The notes: generated from the letters alone by a model not told the origin. A DNA stretch of 64,000 nucleotides from an uncultured Hyphomicrobiales bacterium (GCA_903902915.1 CAIUWR010000040.1:58843-122842); one strand, 5' to 3'. Positions 9,066 to 18,007 are shown, counted from the stretch's first letter. Numbers and translations are program-made.

Positions 9066-10979
9066 TCAACCAATCCGCCCGTTTCGCAGCGAACTGCGCG
9101 CCAGCCCGTGGGTGGTCTTGGCCCAGTGATGGGGGCGCCGGAACAGGTCCACCACAGCCATGGCGGCGGCGAGGCTCAGCAGGGCCAGATAGGCGGGGAA
9201 AAGCGCGAGCAGAGGCAGCAGCCGGGTGACGCCGCGCCGCCGTGCGCCGATCACGATCGGCGCCGCGAGGGAAAGCGAACCCAGCGCCGCAATGGAGCAC
9301 CACAGGGTGGTCGCCAGGGCGTCCCCCATCGTGACGGGGGCGAAGAGCGCGCCCCAGCACGCATCGTAAATGAACAGCGCCACATAAAAGGGCGCCACCA
9401 GCGGGCCAAGCACGCCGCCCACCAGCATGGTCAACATGGCGGCGGCGCGGGCCGCGCCCAGCTCCCGTACAAGGCGTATTGGATGACGCAGATGCACGAT
9501 CAGCGTCTGCATCCACCCCTTCATCCAGCGGCGTCGCTGGGCGAGCCAGGCGGCGAGCTTCGCCGGCGCCTCCTCGAAGGTGGGCGCGTCAAGGGTCGCG
9601 ACTTCATAGCCCATGCGGGCCAGCCGCATGCCCATGTCTGCATCCTCGGTGACGTTCCATGCGTCCCAGCCATGCAGGCGGCGCAGGGTGCTGACACGAA
9701 AATGATTGGAGGTGCCCCCCAGCGGAATGGGCAGCCGCAGCCGCGCCAGCCCCGGGTTCACCACGTCGAACAAAGCCGCATATTCGAGCGCGAAAAGGCC
9801 CGAAATCCAGCTGTCGGATGAATTGTCGATGGTCAGCGGGCATTGAAGGCAGGCGAGGCTTTTGCGCGCCCTTGCGAAGGTTGCCGCCGCCCGGCGCAAT
9901 TGCGAGGGGTCAGGATCGTCCTCGGCGTCGTAAACGGTGAGCAATTCGCCTTGTGCGCTGGCGAGCCCAATGTTGAGGGCGCGTGGTTTGGTGCGCGGAT
10001 AGCCTGCCGGCGCCACCACGATGTCGTAACAAGGCCCCGGCGCCAGACGCTCGACGGCCTCGCGGGTCTCGTGATCGTCCGCCTCGAGCATCAGTTTGAT
10101 GTCGAGTTTCGCCCGCGGATAGTCGATCCGTTCGAGGGAATCCAGCAGGCGCGCGACAACGGCCGCCTCCTTGTAAAGCGGCGCGATGATCGTATAGCGC
10201 GGCAATTCGCGGTCGGGCAGCGGCGGCGCCTCCGGCTGCGCTGGAATGCAGCCGCCGATGGTCGCCAGAAGGCGCGTGAGAATGGCGCCCGACAGGCTGA
10301 TCGTGATGAAACAAGTGAGCAGCAACCAGCCGATGCCGCCATCGACGATGTCGGCGCCCATCGCCGCAAGGGTCAGAGTCAGCCAGATCGCTGCGCCGCG
10401 CGAGGGAGGCCGGGCCGCCGTCAGGCTGGCGTCCGCGCGCTCCAGATCATGGCTCGCGCATTGGGAGATTTTGGCGCTTGCGGCCGCCCGTATCCAGCTT
10501 CTGTAATGATGCGGCGTCGTGAGGATGATGCGTCCGGCGGGCAGATGGCCGCTTTTCCGGCTCATCTCCAACAGGCCGAGCAGCGCGCGTCCCTGCGGCG
10601 CCATGACGATGATTCCGGGCTTGACGCAATGGGCGACGCCCGCGCGCAGGGATGAGGGATGTGCGACAGCCGAGCCGAACTCCGCCAGATTGGTGGAAAA
10701 GCCGAGGCCCAGTCGGCCGGCGAGGCGGCGATAATAGGTTTCAGACGGAACATACTCCTCCGCCAAAAGGATTTCATGGGCCGCGACGCCTTGCTTTTGC
10801 GCCTTTGCGTGTATGTTCAGGAGCAGACTTGTCGGCAGGCCAAGAGGCGTCAGAAAAGCCAGATCGGCTGGTAGAGAGGCTCCGTTGCGTAAGATTGCAT
10901 CCCGTTTGACAACATGCGACGAGCGCGGCGGCCCGGGCGGGACGCGCATCTTGGACGCTGGACTGAACGCAAGGGACAT
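9066..10979 (-). CDS. Membrane-bound family 2 glycosyltransferase (BcsA-like) with N-terminal GspE-N/MshEN-like domain
   Basis: A protein of about 637 residues. The N-terminal third (LGLPTSLLLNIHAKAQKQGV...SETYYRRLAGRLGL) resembles the GspE-N/MshEN domain often fused to this GT2 clade. It is followed by two membrane segments, a GT2 catalytic domain (APLYKEAAVVARLLDSL, then DAEDDPDP, TEDADMG and the processive-type QRRRW) and about four C-terminal membrane segments. This is the layout of inner-membrane polysaccharide synthases. The ATG at 10979 is chosen; a GTG at 10997 is possible. No other exopolysaccharide genes are nearby, so the product is unknown. Confidence 0.85.
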   Translation of the reverse strand: MSLAFSPASKMRVPPGPPRSSHVVKRDAILRNGASLPADLAFLTPLGLPTSLLLNIHAKAQKQGVAAHEILLAEEYVPSETYYRRLAGRLGLGFSTNLAEFGSAVAHPSSLRAGVAHCVKPGIIVMAPQGRALLGLLEMSRKSGHLPAGRIILTTPHHYRSWIRAAASAKISQCASHDLERADASLTAARPPSRGAAIWLTLTLAAMGADIVDGGIGWLLLTCFITISLSGAILTRLLATIGGCIPAQPEAPPLPDRELPRYTIIAPLYKEAAVVARLLDSLERIDYPRAKLDIKLMLEADDHETREAVERLAPGPCYDIVVAPAGYPRTKPRALNIGLASAQGELLTVYDAEDDPDPSQLRRAAATFARARKSLACLQCPLTIDNSSDSWISGLFALEYAALFDVVNPGLARLRLPIPLGGTSNHFRVSTLRRLHGWDAWNVTEDADMGMRLARMGYEVATLDAPTFEEAPAKLAAWLAQRRRWMKGWMQTLIVHLRHPIRLVRELGAARAAAMLTMLVGGVLGPLVAPFYVALFIYDACWGALFAPVTMGDALATTLWCSIAALGSLSLAAPIVIGARRRGVTRLLPLLALFPAYLALLSLAAAMAVVDLFRRPHHWAKTTHGLARSSLRNGRIG

Positions 10980-11014
10980 GAACGCAACATCTTTCACGAA
11001 ACACGGCTTAGCTT

Positions 11015-11881
11015 ATGCTGAATGGTAGCTGCTTGACCATAGCCTTAATGCTCCGCTTGCGTATTTTTTGGGCAAGCCTGATGATTTGCGTCACGACGCT
11101 CGCGCTGGGCGCCGAGGGCGTCTCCATCCCGAATTTCCACGATCCGCAACATCGCCTCGACCGGCCGGAGACCTCATCGATCAGGGTCATTCGCTTCGTG
11201 ACGGAGGATGACTATCCGCCCTTCGGCTTCGCCCAGCCGGATGGAACGTTGAGCGGATTCAACGTGGATCTGGCTCGCGCCCTCTGCGAGGAGCTGCGCG
11301 TGCAGTGCACGGTGCAATCGCGTCGCTGGGACACGATGCTGGATGCGATCGAACAGGGCCGCGCCGATGCGGCGGTCGCCTCCATCGCCATCACGCCCGC
11401 CAATCGCGCCCGCGTCGATTTCACCGCGCCTTATTACAAGACGCCCGCCCGCTTCGTTGCGCGCAACGCCGTGACGATGGCGGAGCCTGGCCCGGAGACG
11501 CTGGCGGGTCGGACGGTGGGCGTGGTCGCGCGCTCGGCGCATGAGGCCTATCTGCGCGCCTTCTTTCCCGGCGTCAGCCTGCGCGCCTATGACAATGGTC
11601 TGGCGCTGCGCTCGGCGCTCAAGCGCAACGAGGTGGAGATCGCGTTCGGCGATGGGGTGGCCTTCGCGCTCTGGCTCAACGGCACGGACGCGGGCGGCTG
11701 CTGCGCGTTCCGGGGCGGCCCCTATACGGAGTCGCGCTACTTCGGCGAGGGCGTGGGGATCGCCTTGCGGAAGGATAATCAGACCGTGAAGCGCGCCCTC
11801 GACTATGCGCTCAAGCGCGTATCGGAGCGCGGCGTCTATGCGGACCTTTATCTGAAATATTTTCCGGTCGGATTTTATTGA
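11015..11881 (+). CDS. Periplasmic solute-binding protein, family 3 (amino-acid type)
   Basis: About 288 residues with an N-terminal hydrophobic export segment ending near LALGA. The mature part shows the family 3 signature (FVTEDDYPPFGFAQPDGTLSGFNVDLARALC) and ends EGVGIALRKDN...LYLKYFPVGFY, typical of polar amino-acid binding proteins. No permease or ATPase gene is adjacent, so it may work with a distant transporter. Starts at 11015 or 11048 are both possible, and neither has a good ribosome-binding site. It is divergent from the glycosyltransferase. Confidence 0.82.
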   Translation: MLNGSCLTIALMLRLRIFWASLMICVTTLALGAEGVSIPNFHDPQHRLDRPETSSIRVIRFVTEDDYPPFGFAQPDGTLSGFNVDLARALCEELRVQCTVQSRRWDTMLDAIEQGRADAAVASIAITPANRARVDFTAPYYKTPARFVARNAVTMAEPGPETLAGRTVGVVARSAHEAYLRAFFPGVSLRAYDNGLALRSALKRNEVEIAFGDGVAFALWLNGTDAGGCCAFRGGPYTESRYFGEGVGIALRKDNQTVKRALDYALKRVSERGVYADLYLKYFPVGFY

Positions 11882-11885
11882 AGGC

Positions 11886-12467
11886 TTACAGCCACTTCTT
11901 CAATTCCATCAAGGCCACGTCGTCGTCGCCGATGTTCAGCGGGCCGATAAAGCGCATCTGCTTGTCCATCAGATAGACGATGGCGCTGTGATCCATGCTG
12001 TATTCGCCATTCGCGGACGGGTTCTTGCGCGCATAGACCCGATAGGCCTTCAGCATGGGCTCAAGCGTCGCCTTGTCGCCCGACAGACCGATGATGCGCG
12101 TGTCGAAGCTGCTCAGATAATCCTTCAGGATCGCGGGCGTGTCCCGCTCCGGATCGACGGTCACGAAGACGCCTCTGATTTTCGCCGCGTCGCCCAGCTT
12201 GTGGAACAGTTGGGAAATTTCGAACAGGGTCGTCGGGCACACGTCCGGGCAGTGGGTATAGCCGAAGAACAGCACAACAGGCTGGCCCTTCAGGTCGGCG
12301 TCGCTGATGGTCTTGCCGTCGGGGCCGGTCAGGCTGAAGGGCCCGCCGATGGAGGAGGGCGGCGGCGCGCCGGGGCCGGAAAAGGTGAGCCAGGCGGCGG
12401 CTGACACCAGCGCGAGGCCAAACACCAGAACCAGCGCAGGCAGCAGAATGCGGGGGGGAAGTTTCAT
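11886..12467 (-). CDS. SCO1/SenC/PrrC-family protein
   Basis: A 193-residue thioredoxin-fold copper chaperone or thiol reductase for cytochrome oxidase CuA assembly. It has an N-terminal membrane anchor (residues 8-28), the copper-binding C73 and C77 in HCPDVCP and the conserved H160 in MDHSAIVY. The family block FVTVDPERDTP is also present. The ATG at 12467 begins the anchor. Its gene lies 11 bases downstream of a 57-residue membrane protein on the same strand, an arrangement common in alphaproteobacteria. No oxidase genes are in the window. Confidence 0.93.
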   Translation of the reverse strand: MKLPPRILLPALVLVFGLALVSAAAWLTFSGPGAPPPSSIGGPFSLTGPDGKTISDADLKGQPVVLFFGYTHCPDVCPTTLFEISQLFHKLGDAAKIRGVFVTVDPERDTPAILKDYLSSFDTRIIGLSGDKATLEPMLKAYRVYARKNPSANGEYSMDHSAIVYLMDKQMRFIGPLNIGDDDVALMELKKWL

Positions 12468-12478
12468 GGCGGGTCCGG

Positions 12479-12652
12479 TCAGAAACAGCCTTGGGCGAAG
12501 GCGAGCATGTCGAAGTAGATGTCCGACCCATAGCGCAGCCAGAAAAGCCCGCCCGCCACAGCGAGCAAGCCGAAGCCCACGCCCGCGATCTGGAGGGCGC
12601 GGCGGGTCTGGGCCGTCGTGGGCCGGATTTGCGGCGTCTCGCTTGTAGTCAT
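12479..12652 (-). CDS. Small single-pass membrane protein preceding the Sco gene
   Basis: A 57-residue protein with one hydrophobic segment (about residues 22-38), a basic stretch before it and the ending FWLRYGSDIYFDMLAFAQGCF. Short proteins ending in FDM...CF occur just upstream of Sco genes in related alphaproteobacteria, so this is judged real. It lies 11 bases ahead of the Sco gene, so the two are probably co-transcribed and may act together in oxidase assembly. That role is inference. Confidence 0.7.
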   Translation of the reverse strand: MTTSETPQIRPTTAQTRRALQIAGVGFGLLAVAGGLFWLRYGSDIYFDMLAFAQGCF

Positions 12653-12734
12653 GGGTTGTCCGCCGATGGCGCGGCCGCACTATAGCGCAACCCCGCCTCC
12701 CGCGCATCAGTCAGCTTGCTGGCGCCTTCGACGC

Positions 12735-13865
12735 TCACGCCCGGAAATGTTTCGAGAGCTTCAGCCCCTGCGCCTGATAGTTGGAGCCCAGCCCCGCGCC
12801 ATAGAGGCTCAAGGGCGTCTCCGCCATGCGCTCATAGACGAGGCGTCCGATGATCTGGCCGTCTTCCAGAATGAAGGGCACGTCATGGGAGCGCACTTCC
12901 AGCACCGCCCGCGCGCCAAGGCCGCCCGCCTCCGCTGCGCCAAAGCCCGGATCGAAGAAGCCCGCGTAATGGACGCGGAACTCGCCCACCAGCGGATCGA
13001 AGGGCGTCATTTCCGCCGCATGGTCGGGCGGCACGCGCACGGCCTCCTTGGAGGCCAGAATGTAGAATTCGCCGGGATCGAGGATCAGACCGCTGGCGCG
13101 TCCGGAGCGGGCTTCGGCATAGACCGGCTCCCAGTAATGTTTGGGGTCGCAAGCGGCCACCTTGTCCACGTCGATCAGGCCGGTGTGGCGCTTGGCGCGA
13201 TAGCCCAGAATGGAATCCGACCCGAACCCCGCCAGATCGATGGAGACGGCGACGCCGTTGTGGAACGAGGGATCGGCGCTGGTGACGATGGGCTCGCGCG
13301 CATGCAGCATCCGGTGGCCAGCGTCATCCAGCACCGCGCCGCCATTGCGAAAGCGCATCTGCGACAGGCGCGAGCCCTGACGGGCGAGGATGGGGAAGGT
13401 CTTGGGGGAAATCTCGGCGAAGAGCGGCCCCTTGTAGCCCGCGCTCACCGTATCGAAGGAGCGGGTGCGATCGGTGATGACGCGGGTGAAGACGTCGATG
13501 CGGCCGGTGGAGCTTTTGGGGTTGGCGGCGGCGCTGAGCGTCTCGGGAAGGTTCAGGCCCTCCATCAGCTCCGCCACATAGACGCAATTGGTCTCCAGCA
13601 CCGCGCCCTGGGTCAGGTCGATCTCGTGCAGCTTCAAGTCCTCCACCCGCTCCATGACGGTGGCGGAGCCGGGCAGGAAGCTGGCGCGCATGCGCCAGGC
13701 GCGCGCGCCCAGCCGCAGATCGAGGCTGGCGGGCTGGATCTGCCCGGGCGCGAAAGGCGCCGCATGGGCGATGAGCCCCGCCTCAGCCATGGCCGCGATC
13801 TGGCGGGCGGCGAGAATGCCGGCGCCCTGCAACCAGGGGGCGGTCGATGTCGGGTCGGTGGACAC
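12735..13865 (-). CDS. 2'-deoxycytidine 5'-triphosphate deaminase-like (double-domain DCD)
   Basis: A 376-residue protein made of two dUTPase/DCD-type domains. The first has IQPASLDLRLG and NPKSSTGRIDVFTRVI (the P-K-S-S-GR nucleotide-binding signature). The second has GVAVSIDLAG, YEVGEFRVHYAG-type sequence and FGAAEAGGLGARAVLEVRSHDVPF. Canonical Dcd is about 190 residues and single-domain; this long form is annotated in many Rhizobiales as dCTP deaminase. The GTG at 13865 is chosen because it has GAGGA upstream and precedes the first conserved residues. An ATG at 13968 is possible but would run into the SAM-II riboswitch of the divergent gene. Confidence 0.85.
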   Translation of the reverse strand: MSTDPTSTAPWLQGAGILAARQIAAMAEAGLIAHAAPFAPGQIQPASLDLRLGARAWRMRASFLPGSATVMERVEDLKLHEIDLTQGAVLETNCVYVAELMEGLNLPETLSAAANPKSSTGRIDVFTRVITDRTRSFDTVSAGYKGPLFAEISPKTFPILARQGSRLSQMRFRNGGAVLDDAGHRMLHAREPIVTSADPSFHNGVAVSIDLAGFGSDSILGYRAKRHTGLIDVDKVAACDPKHYWEPVYAEARSGRASGLILDPGEFYILASKEAVRVPPDHAAEMTPFDPLVGEFRVHYAGFFDPGFGAAEAGGLGARAVLEVRSHDVPFILEDGQIIGRLVYERMAETPLSLYGAGLGSNYQAQGLKLSKHFRA

Positions 13866-13960
13866 TGTGCTGGATCCTCGATCGCGCGGCGGAACGTCGC
13901 CATTCCGTAGCGCATCGCTCAATTGACGCCAAGCGGATCGGGTCTTAGGCTCGCAGACAC

Positions 13961-14016
13961 CTGTGGTCATTTGAGCCGGCTGGCTTGCCCTCCACATTAA
14001 AAAAGGGGCTAAAAGG
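13961..14016 (+). promoter_or_regulatory. SAM-II riboswitch (metA motif) upstream of metZ
   Basis: Shows the compact SAM-II pseudoknot. Stem P1 is TGTGG (13962-13966) with CCACA (13992-13996). The loop holds the conserved TTTGAGCC, and its AGCC (13974-13977) pairs with GGCT at 14007-14010. The A-rich segment and the GCTAAAAGG signature follow. SAM-II controls methionine genes in alphaproteobacteria by hiding the ribosome-binding region when S-adenosylmethionine is bound. It sits about 47 bases ahead of the metZ ATG. Confidence 0.87.
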
Positions 14017-14062
14017 CCGGGCTGTCGTCATGGCTCGACCTTTCACCGATAGAGGATCGAAG

Positions 14063-15283
14063 ATGTCGAGCGCTGAAAACACGCCCCCGAAATCCGCCAA
14101 ACCCATGCACAAGCTGCGCGCCGCGACCCGGCTCGTGCATGGCGGGACCATGCGCTCGCAGTTCGGCGAGACCTCCGAGGCCATGTTCCTCACCCAGGGC
14201 TATGTCTATCCCGACATGGAGGCTGCCGAGGCGCGCTTCAAAGGCGAGTCGCCGGGCTTCATCTATTCGCGCTTCTCCAATCCCACCGTCGCCATGTTCG
14301 AAGAGCGCATGGCCTTGCTGGAGGGCGCCGAGGCCGCCCGCGCCACCGCCAGCGGCATGGCCGCGGTCACCGCCGTCATGCTGGGCCAGTTGAAGGCGGG
14401 CGATCATGTGGTCGCCGCCAAGGCTTTGTTCGGCTCCTGCCGCTACATCGTCGAAGAGTTGCTGCCCCGCTTCGGCGTGCCCTCGACGTTGGTCGATGGA
14501 ACGGATCTCGACCAGTGGCGCGCCGCCATGCAGCCAAACACCAAGGTCTGCTTTCTGGAAAGCCCCACCAATCCACAGCTCGAAATCATCGACATCGCGG
14601 CGGTGGCGGAAATCGCCCATGCGGGCGGCGCCAATCTCGTGGTGGACAATGTCTTCGCCACGCCGCTGTTGCAGAGCCCGCTGGAGATGGGCGCCGATTG
14701 CGTGGTCTATTCCACCACGAAACATATCGACGGGCAGGGGCGCTGTCTGGGCGGGGTGATTCTGGCCTCGAACGAGTTCATCCAGACCCATGTGCACAAC
14801 TTCCTGCGGCAGACCGGTCCCGCCCTCTCGCCCTTCAACGCATGGGTCATGCTGAAGGGGCTGGAGACCCTGCCGGTGCGTCTGCGCCAGCAGCAGAGCA
14901 ACGCCATCGCGGTCGCCGATTACCTGGCCTCGCGGCCGGAAATCGCCCGCGTGCTCTATCCCACCCGCAAGGATCATCCCCAATACGAGCTGGCCATGCG
15001 CCAAATGACGGGCGGCGGCTCTGTGCTGGCCTTCGACGTGACCGGCGGCAAGGAGGGCGCCTTCGCCTTCGCCAACGCCTTGCAGGTCATCAAGATCTCC
15101 AACAATCTGGGCGACGCCAAGAGCCTCATCACCCATCCCGCCACCACCACCCATCAGCGCATCGGGCCGGAAGCCCGCGCGGAATCAGGCATCGGCGACG
15201 GCATGCTGCGCCTGTCCTGCGGGCTCGAGGATGTCGAGGATCTCCTCGACGACGTGAAGGCGGGTTGCGACGCGGTCAGGTAG
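14063..15283 (+). CDS. metZ: O-succinylhomoserine sulfhydrylase
   Basis: A PLP enzyme making homocysteine from O-succinylhomoserine and sulfide in direct-sulfhydrylation methionine synthesis. The 406-residue protein belongs to the Cys/Met metabolism PLP family: YSRFSNPTVAMFEERMALLEGAE, the cofactor lysine K220 in VVYSTTKHIDG, and GDAKSLITHPATTTH. The ATG at 14063 has GAGGA upstream. An in-frame ATG at 14030 lies closer to the riboswitch but lacks a well-spaced ribosome-binding site. Likely controlled by the SAM-II riboswitch immediately upstream. Confidence 0.94.
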   Translation: MSSAENTPPKSAKPMHKLRAATRLVHGGTMRSQFGETSEAMFLTQGYVYPDMEAAEARFKGESPGFIYSRFSNPTVAMFEERMALLEGAEAARATASGMAAVTAVMLGQLKAGDHVVAAKALFGSCRYIVEELLPRFGVPSTLVDGTDLDQWRAAMQPNTKVCFLESPTNPQLEIIDIAAVAEIAHAGGANLVVDNVFATPLLQSPLEMGADCVVYSTTKHIDGQGRCLGGVILASNEFIQTHVHNFLRQTGPALSPFNAWVMLKGLETLPVRLRQQQSNAIAVADYLASRPEIARVLYPTRKDHPQYELAMRQMTGGGSVLAFDVTGGKEGAFAFANALQVIKISNNLGDAKSLITHPATTTHQRIGPEARAESGIGDGMLRLSCGLEDVEDLLDDVKAGCDAVR

Positions 15284-15340
15284 GGTGCTGACTTATAATT
15301 CGAAAGGAATTTCAAGTAATTGCGTGGGGCGCTAGCCGAT

Positions 15341-15485
15341 CCCCTCCCCCTTGTGGGGAGGGGTGCGGGGTGGGGGTCGCGCGATTTTTATCGTTAGCGC
15401 CTGTCGCAACCGCGCTCCCGATCAGCATTCCCCGACCCCCACCCCGTCCCGCTTTGCGGGCCGACCCTCCCCACAGGGGGGAGGG
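15341..15485. repeat. Paired palindromic intergenic repeat, copy A
   Basis: A short arm (15341-15379, inverted) and a long arm (15434-15485, direct) flank a spacer of about 54 bases. Both arms share GACCCCCACCCC and a CTCCCCAC/AGGGGGAGGG hairpin; the long arm has an extra GC hairpin. The GACCCCC ends face inward. It lies between metZ and the GNAT gene (convergent) and may act as a terminator for both. Confidence 0.75.
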
Positions 15486-15522
15486 TAATAAAAAGCGCTC
15501 GATTTCAGTCATTTAGTGGGTT

Positions 15523-16020
15523 TCACCCCTTCGGCCATTCCTTCACCAGCGCGCTCTGGTCGTCGCTGAAGAGGTCGCCGATCTCGTCTTCGGGCGTGTA
15601 GCCGCGCGCCAGGAAGAAGGCGTGGGCGGTGTTGGTGGTGGTCAGGCTCATGCGGTCGGCGCGCTGGGCATGGGCGTGGCGCTCCATTCGCTCCAGCAGC
15701 GCCTTGGTGACGCCGCGAAAGCGAAACTCCGGCGCCACATAGGCCATCAGCACCTCGCCATAATCGGTGACCACGCCCACGCCCGCCAACGCGCCCTCGA
15801 TTTGCGCGAGGAAACAGGTGGTGCCCGGCGTGGTGATCCAGACCTCCATATTCTGGGGGGTCTTGTTGCAGAGCCAGCCTTCCAGCGTCAGCGGATCGTT
15901 CTCATGGTCAAGCTTGCACAGCTCAAGGATTGACCGGCGCACCAAAGCGCAGGAGGCCGACGCATCCCCCGCTGCGGCCACCCTCAGACCGATTTCCGCC
16001 TCGTTCGCGCTCTGGCTCAT
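15523..16020 (-). CDS. GNAT-family N-acetyltransferase
   Basis: A 165-residue acetyltransferase. The acetyl-CoA motif A is visible as MAYVAPEFRFRGVTKALLERMERHAH (core R-x-x-G-V-x-K-x-L), followed by motif B-like LTTTNTAHAFFLARGY. The substrate is unknown. The ATG at 16020 has GAGGGA upstream. The next gene, apaG, is divergent, with under 100 bases between the starts. Confidence 0.85.
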   Translation of the reverse strand: MSQSANEAEIGLRVAAAGDASASCALVRRSILELCKLDHENDPLTLEGWLCNKTPQNMEVWITTPGTTCFLAQIEGALAGVGVVTDYGEVLMAYVAPEFRFRGVTKALLERMERHAHAQRADRMSLTTTNTAHAFFLARGYTPEDEIGDLFSDDQSALVKEWPKG

Positions 16021-16116
16021 GCTTTTCCCTCTATCGTCGCAAGGGGGGAAATTGACGCGGCGGCGGTCCTGATGCAAGAGGACGAAGAAACGCACCTCAT
16101 GCGGCAAACATCAGTC

Positions 16117-16509
16117 ATGTACCAGGCACGCACCGACCAAATCGAAATCACCGTGGAACCGGAGTTCCAGGAGGACCGCTCGGATCCAGAGGGCGGCCGC
16201 TATTTCTGGGCCTATACGATCGAGATCGCCAATCGTGGCCAGCGCACCGTGCAGCTGGTGGCGCGCCACTGGCTGATCACCGATTCCAACGGCAAGCTCA
16301 ACGAAGTGCGCGGCGCGGGCGTCGTTGGCGAACAGCCGATCCTGCGCGAGGGCGAGAGCTTTCGCTATACGTCCGGCTGCCCGCTTCCCACGCCTTCAGG
16401 CTTCATGGGCGGCAGCTACCGCATGGTGGATGAGAATGGCGGGAGCTTTGACGTGCAGATCCCCACATTCTCGCTCGACAGCCCCCATATCAAGCGCGTC
16501 CTGAACTGA
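16117..16509 (+). CDS. apaG: ApaG-domain protein
   Basis: A 130-residue FnIII-like protein, exactly the usual ApaG length. It is linked to Co2+/Mg2+ resistance in enterobacteria, but its mechanism is unsettled. Visible family blocks are RYFWAYTIEIANRG, VQLVARHWLITDSNG, VVGEQPILREGESFRYTSGCPLPTPSGFMGGSY and the FSLDSP...KRVLN ending. The ATG at 16117 starts at the conserved MYQARTDQIEI; in-frame starts at 16072 and 16099 exist and are less likely. It is ten bases ahead of argE, probably one transcript. Confidence 0.92.
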   Translation: MYQARTDQIEITVEPEFQEDRSDPEGGRYFWAYTIEIANRGQRTVQLVARHWLITDSNGKLNEVRGAGVVGEQPILREGESFRYTSGCPLPTPSGFMGGSYRMVDENGGSFDVQIPTFSLDSPHIKRVLN

Positions 16510-16519
16510 GGGATTTCCC

Positions 16520-17683
16520 GTGACCAGCCAGCGGCTCGAAGCGGCGATCCGGCTCCTCGAGCGGCTGGTCGCTTTCGACACCGAAAGCGCCAAGTCCAAC
16601 CTCGATCTGGTGGCCGCCGTCGAGGACCATCTGCGCGCGCTGGACGTGCCTTATGTGAAGGTTCCCAACGCTCTGGGCGACAAGGCGGCGCTCTTCGCCA
16701 CCATCGGGCCGATGCGGGACGGCGGCGTGGTTCTGTCTGGCCATACGGATGTGGTGCCCGTCGCCGGGCAGGTCTGGACCTCCGATCCCTTTGCGCTGCG
16801 CCGCGAGGGCGGCAAGCTCTTTGGGCGCGGCGCCTGCGACATGAAGGGCTTCGATGCGCTGGCGCTGGCGATGATTCCCGAATTTCAGGCCCTCCCGCTC
16901 AAGCGGCCCATTCACATTCTGTTGAGCTATGACGAGGAGACCACCTGCCTTGGCCCGGTGGATACGATCGCGCGCTTTGGCGCCGATCTGCCGCGCCCCG
17001 GCGCCGTGATCGTGGGCGAGCCCACCATGATGCAGGTCGCGGACGCCCATAAATCGGTGGCGACCTATGTGACGCGGGTGCGCGGCCATGAGGCCCATTC
17101 GTCGAACCCCATGCTGGGCGCCAACGCCATCGAGGCGGCCTGCGCCTGCGTGGGCGAGCTGTATCGCTTCATGGACGACTGCGCGGCTGTGGGCGATCCG
17201 GGCGGGCGTTTCGCGCCCGGCCAATCGACGATCAGCGTGGGCGTCATCCAGGGCGGAACCGCGCGCAACATTCTGGCGCGGGACTGCGCCTTCCATTGGG
17301 AGTTTCGCGGCCTGCCGGGCGTGGCGCAAGATGCGGCGCTGCGCCATCTGGACAGCGTGATCGCGCGGGACATCCTGCCCCGCCTGCGCCGTTACGCGCC
17401 GGGCGCCACCATCGAAACGCAGACCGAGGTCGAAGTGCCCGGCCTTGCGCCCGCGCCCGGCTCGCGCGCCGAGGCCTTGGCCTTCAAGGCGAGCCGCCGC
17501 AACGCCACCATCGCGGTGTCCTACGCCACCGAGGCGGGGCGGTTCCAGGGGGCGGGACTCCCCACCGTCGTTTGCGGTCCCGGCAGCATCGAGCAGGCCC
17601 ATCAACCCGATGAATTTCTGGAAGAAAGCCAGCTCGCCGAGGGCGTCGCCTTCATGCGGCGGCTGGCCGCCGAATTATGCTGA
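16520..17683 (+). CDS. argE: Acetylornithine deacetylase
   Basis: An M20-family zinc deacetylase removing acetate from N-acetylornithine in arginine synthesis. In the 387-residue protein, metal and catalytic residues are visible as H75/D77 in SGHTDVVPV, D107 in GRGACDMKG and the glutamate pair E139/E140 in SYDEETTC. A dimerisation domain follows (GHEAHSSNP). It starts with GTG at 16520 and is preceded by GGGA. It lies directly after apaG and upstream of tRNA-Gly. Confidence 0.88.
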   Translation: MTSQRLEAAIRLLERLVAFDTESAKSNLDLVAAVEDHLRALDVPYVKVPNALGDKAALFATIGPMRDGGVVLSGHTDVVPVAGQVWTSDPFALRREGGKLFGRGACDMKGFDALALAMIPEFQALPLKRPIHILLSYDEETTCLGPVDTIARFGADLPRPGAVIVGEPTMMQVADAHKSVATYVTRVRGHEAHSSNPMLGANAIEAACACVGELYRFMDDCAAVGDPGGRFAPGQSTISVGVIQGGTARNILARDCAFHWEFRGLPGVAQDAALRHLDSVIARDILPRLRRYAPGATIETQTEVEVPGLAPAPGSRAEALAFKASRRNATIAVSYATEAGRFQGAGLPTVVCGPGSIEQAHQPDEFLEESQLAEGVAFMRRLAAELC

Positions 17684-17735
17684 GCGGTTCGCTCTTGCGA
17701 AGCAGGGGCGGAAACGGGTATAGAGCAGGCGTGAT

Positions 17736-17809
17736 GCGGGCGTAGTTCAATGGTAGAACGGAAGCTTCCCAAGCTTCATACGAGGGTTCGATTCCCTTCG
17801 CCCGCTCCA
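17736..17809 (+). tRNA. tRNA-Gly (anticodon CCC)
   Basis: A complete cloverleaf with encoded CCA. The acceptor arm is GCGGGCG with CGCCCGC, and the D-arm contains AGTTCAATGGTAGAAC. The anticodon stem is GAAGC/GCTTC around the loop TTCCCAA (anticodon CCC), and the T-arm is GGGTTCGATTCCC. It decodes GGG glycine codons. Confidence 0.97.
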
Positions 17810-18007
17810 GACTTTCCCATGAACAGGCTTATCGTTGGCGCGACTGGCGCGCCATTGGAAGGCCGGGCACGAATTCGCCTTCACCTCGAAGGGTGCGGGC
17901 GTCCTGCTTGTGCCGGTTCCAGACCGCGCCGAACGCGTCGGCCTAGCGCCCTGATGCGGCCAACCCGCCCCGCGCCACTGGGGCGCGAGGCGGCGGCGTC
18001 GCTTCGC

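Noticed and set aside
15341..15485. Reading the C/G-rich hairpins as simple paired terminators
   Set aside because: They lack T-runs and recur with a fixed short-plus-long arm makeup and related spacers elsewhere, including inside an operon, so a repeat element explains them better.
17820..17960. A short frame beginning MNRLIVGATGA after tRNA-Gly, reminiscent of the UbiX N-terminus, and an overlapping +1 frame ending ERVGLAP
   Set aside because: The likeness covers only about ten residues and then stops; too little to call a pseudogene. Comparison with relatives at this locus would decide.
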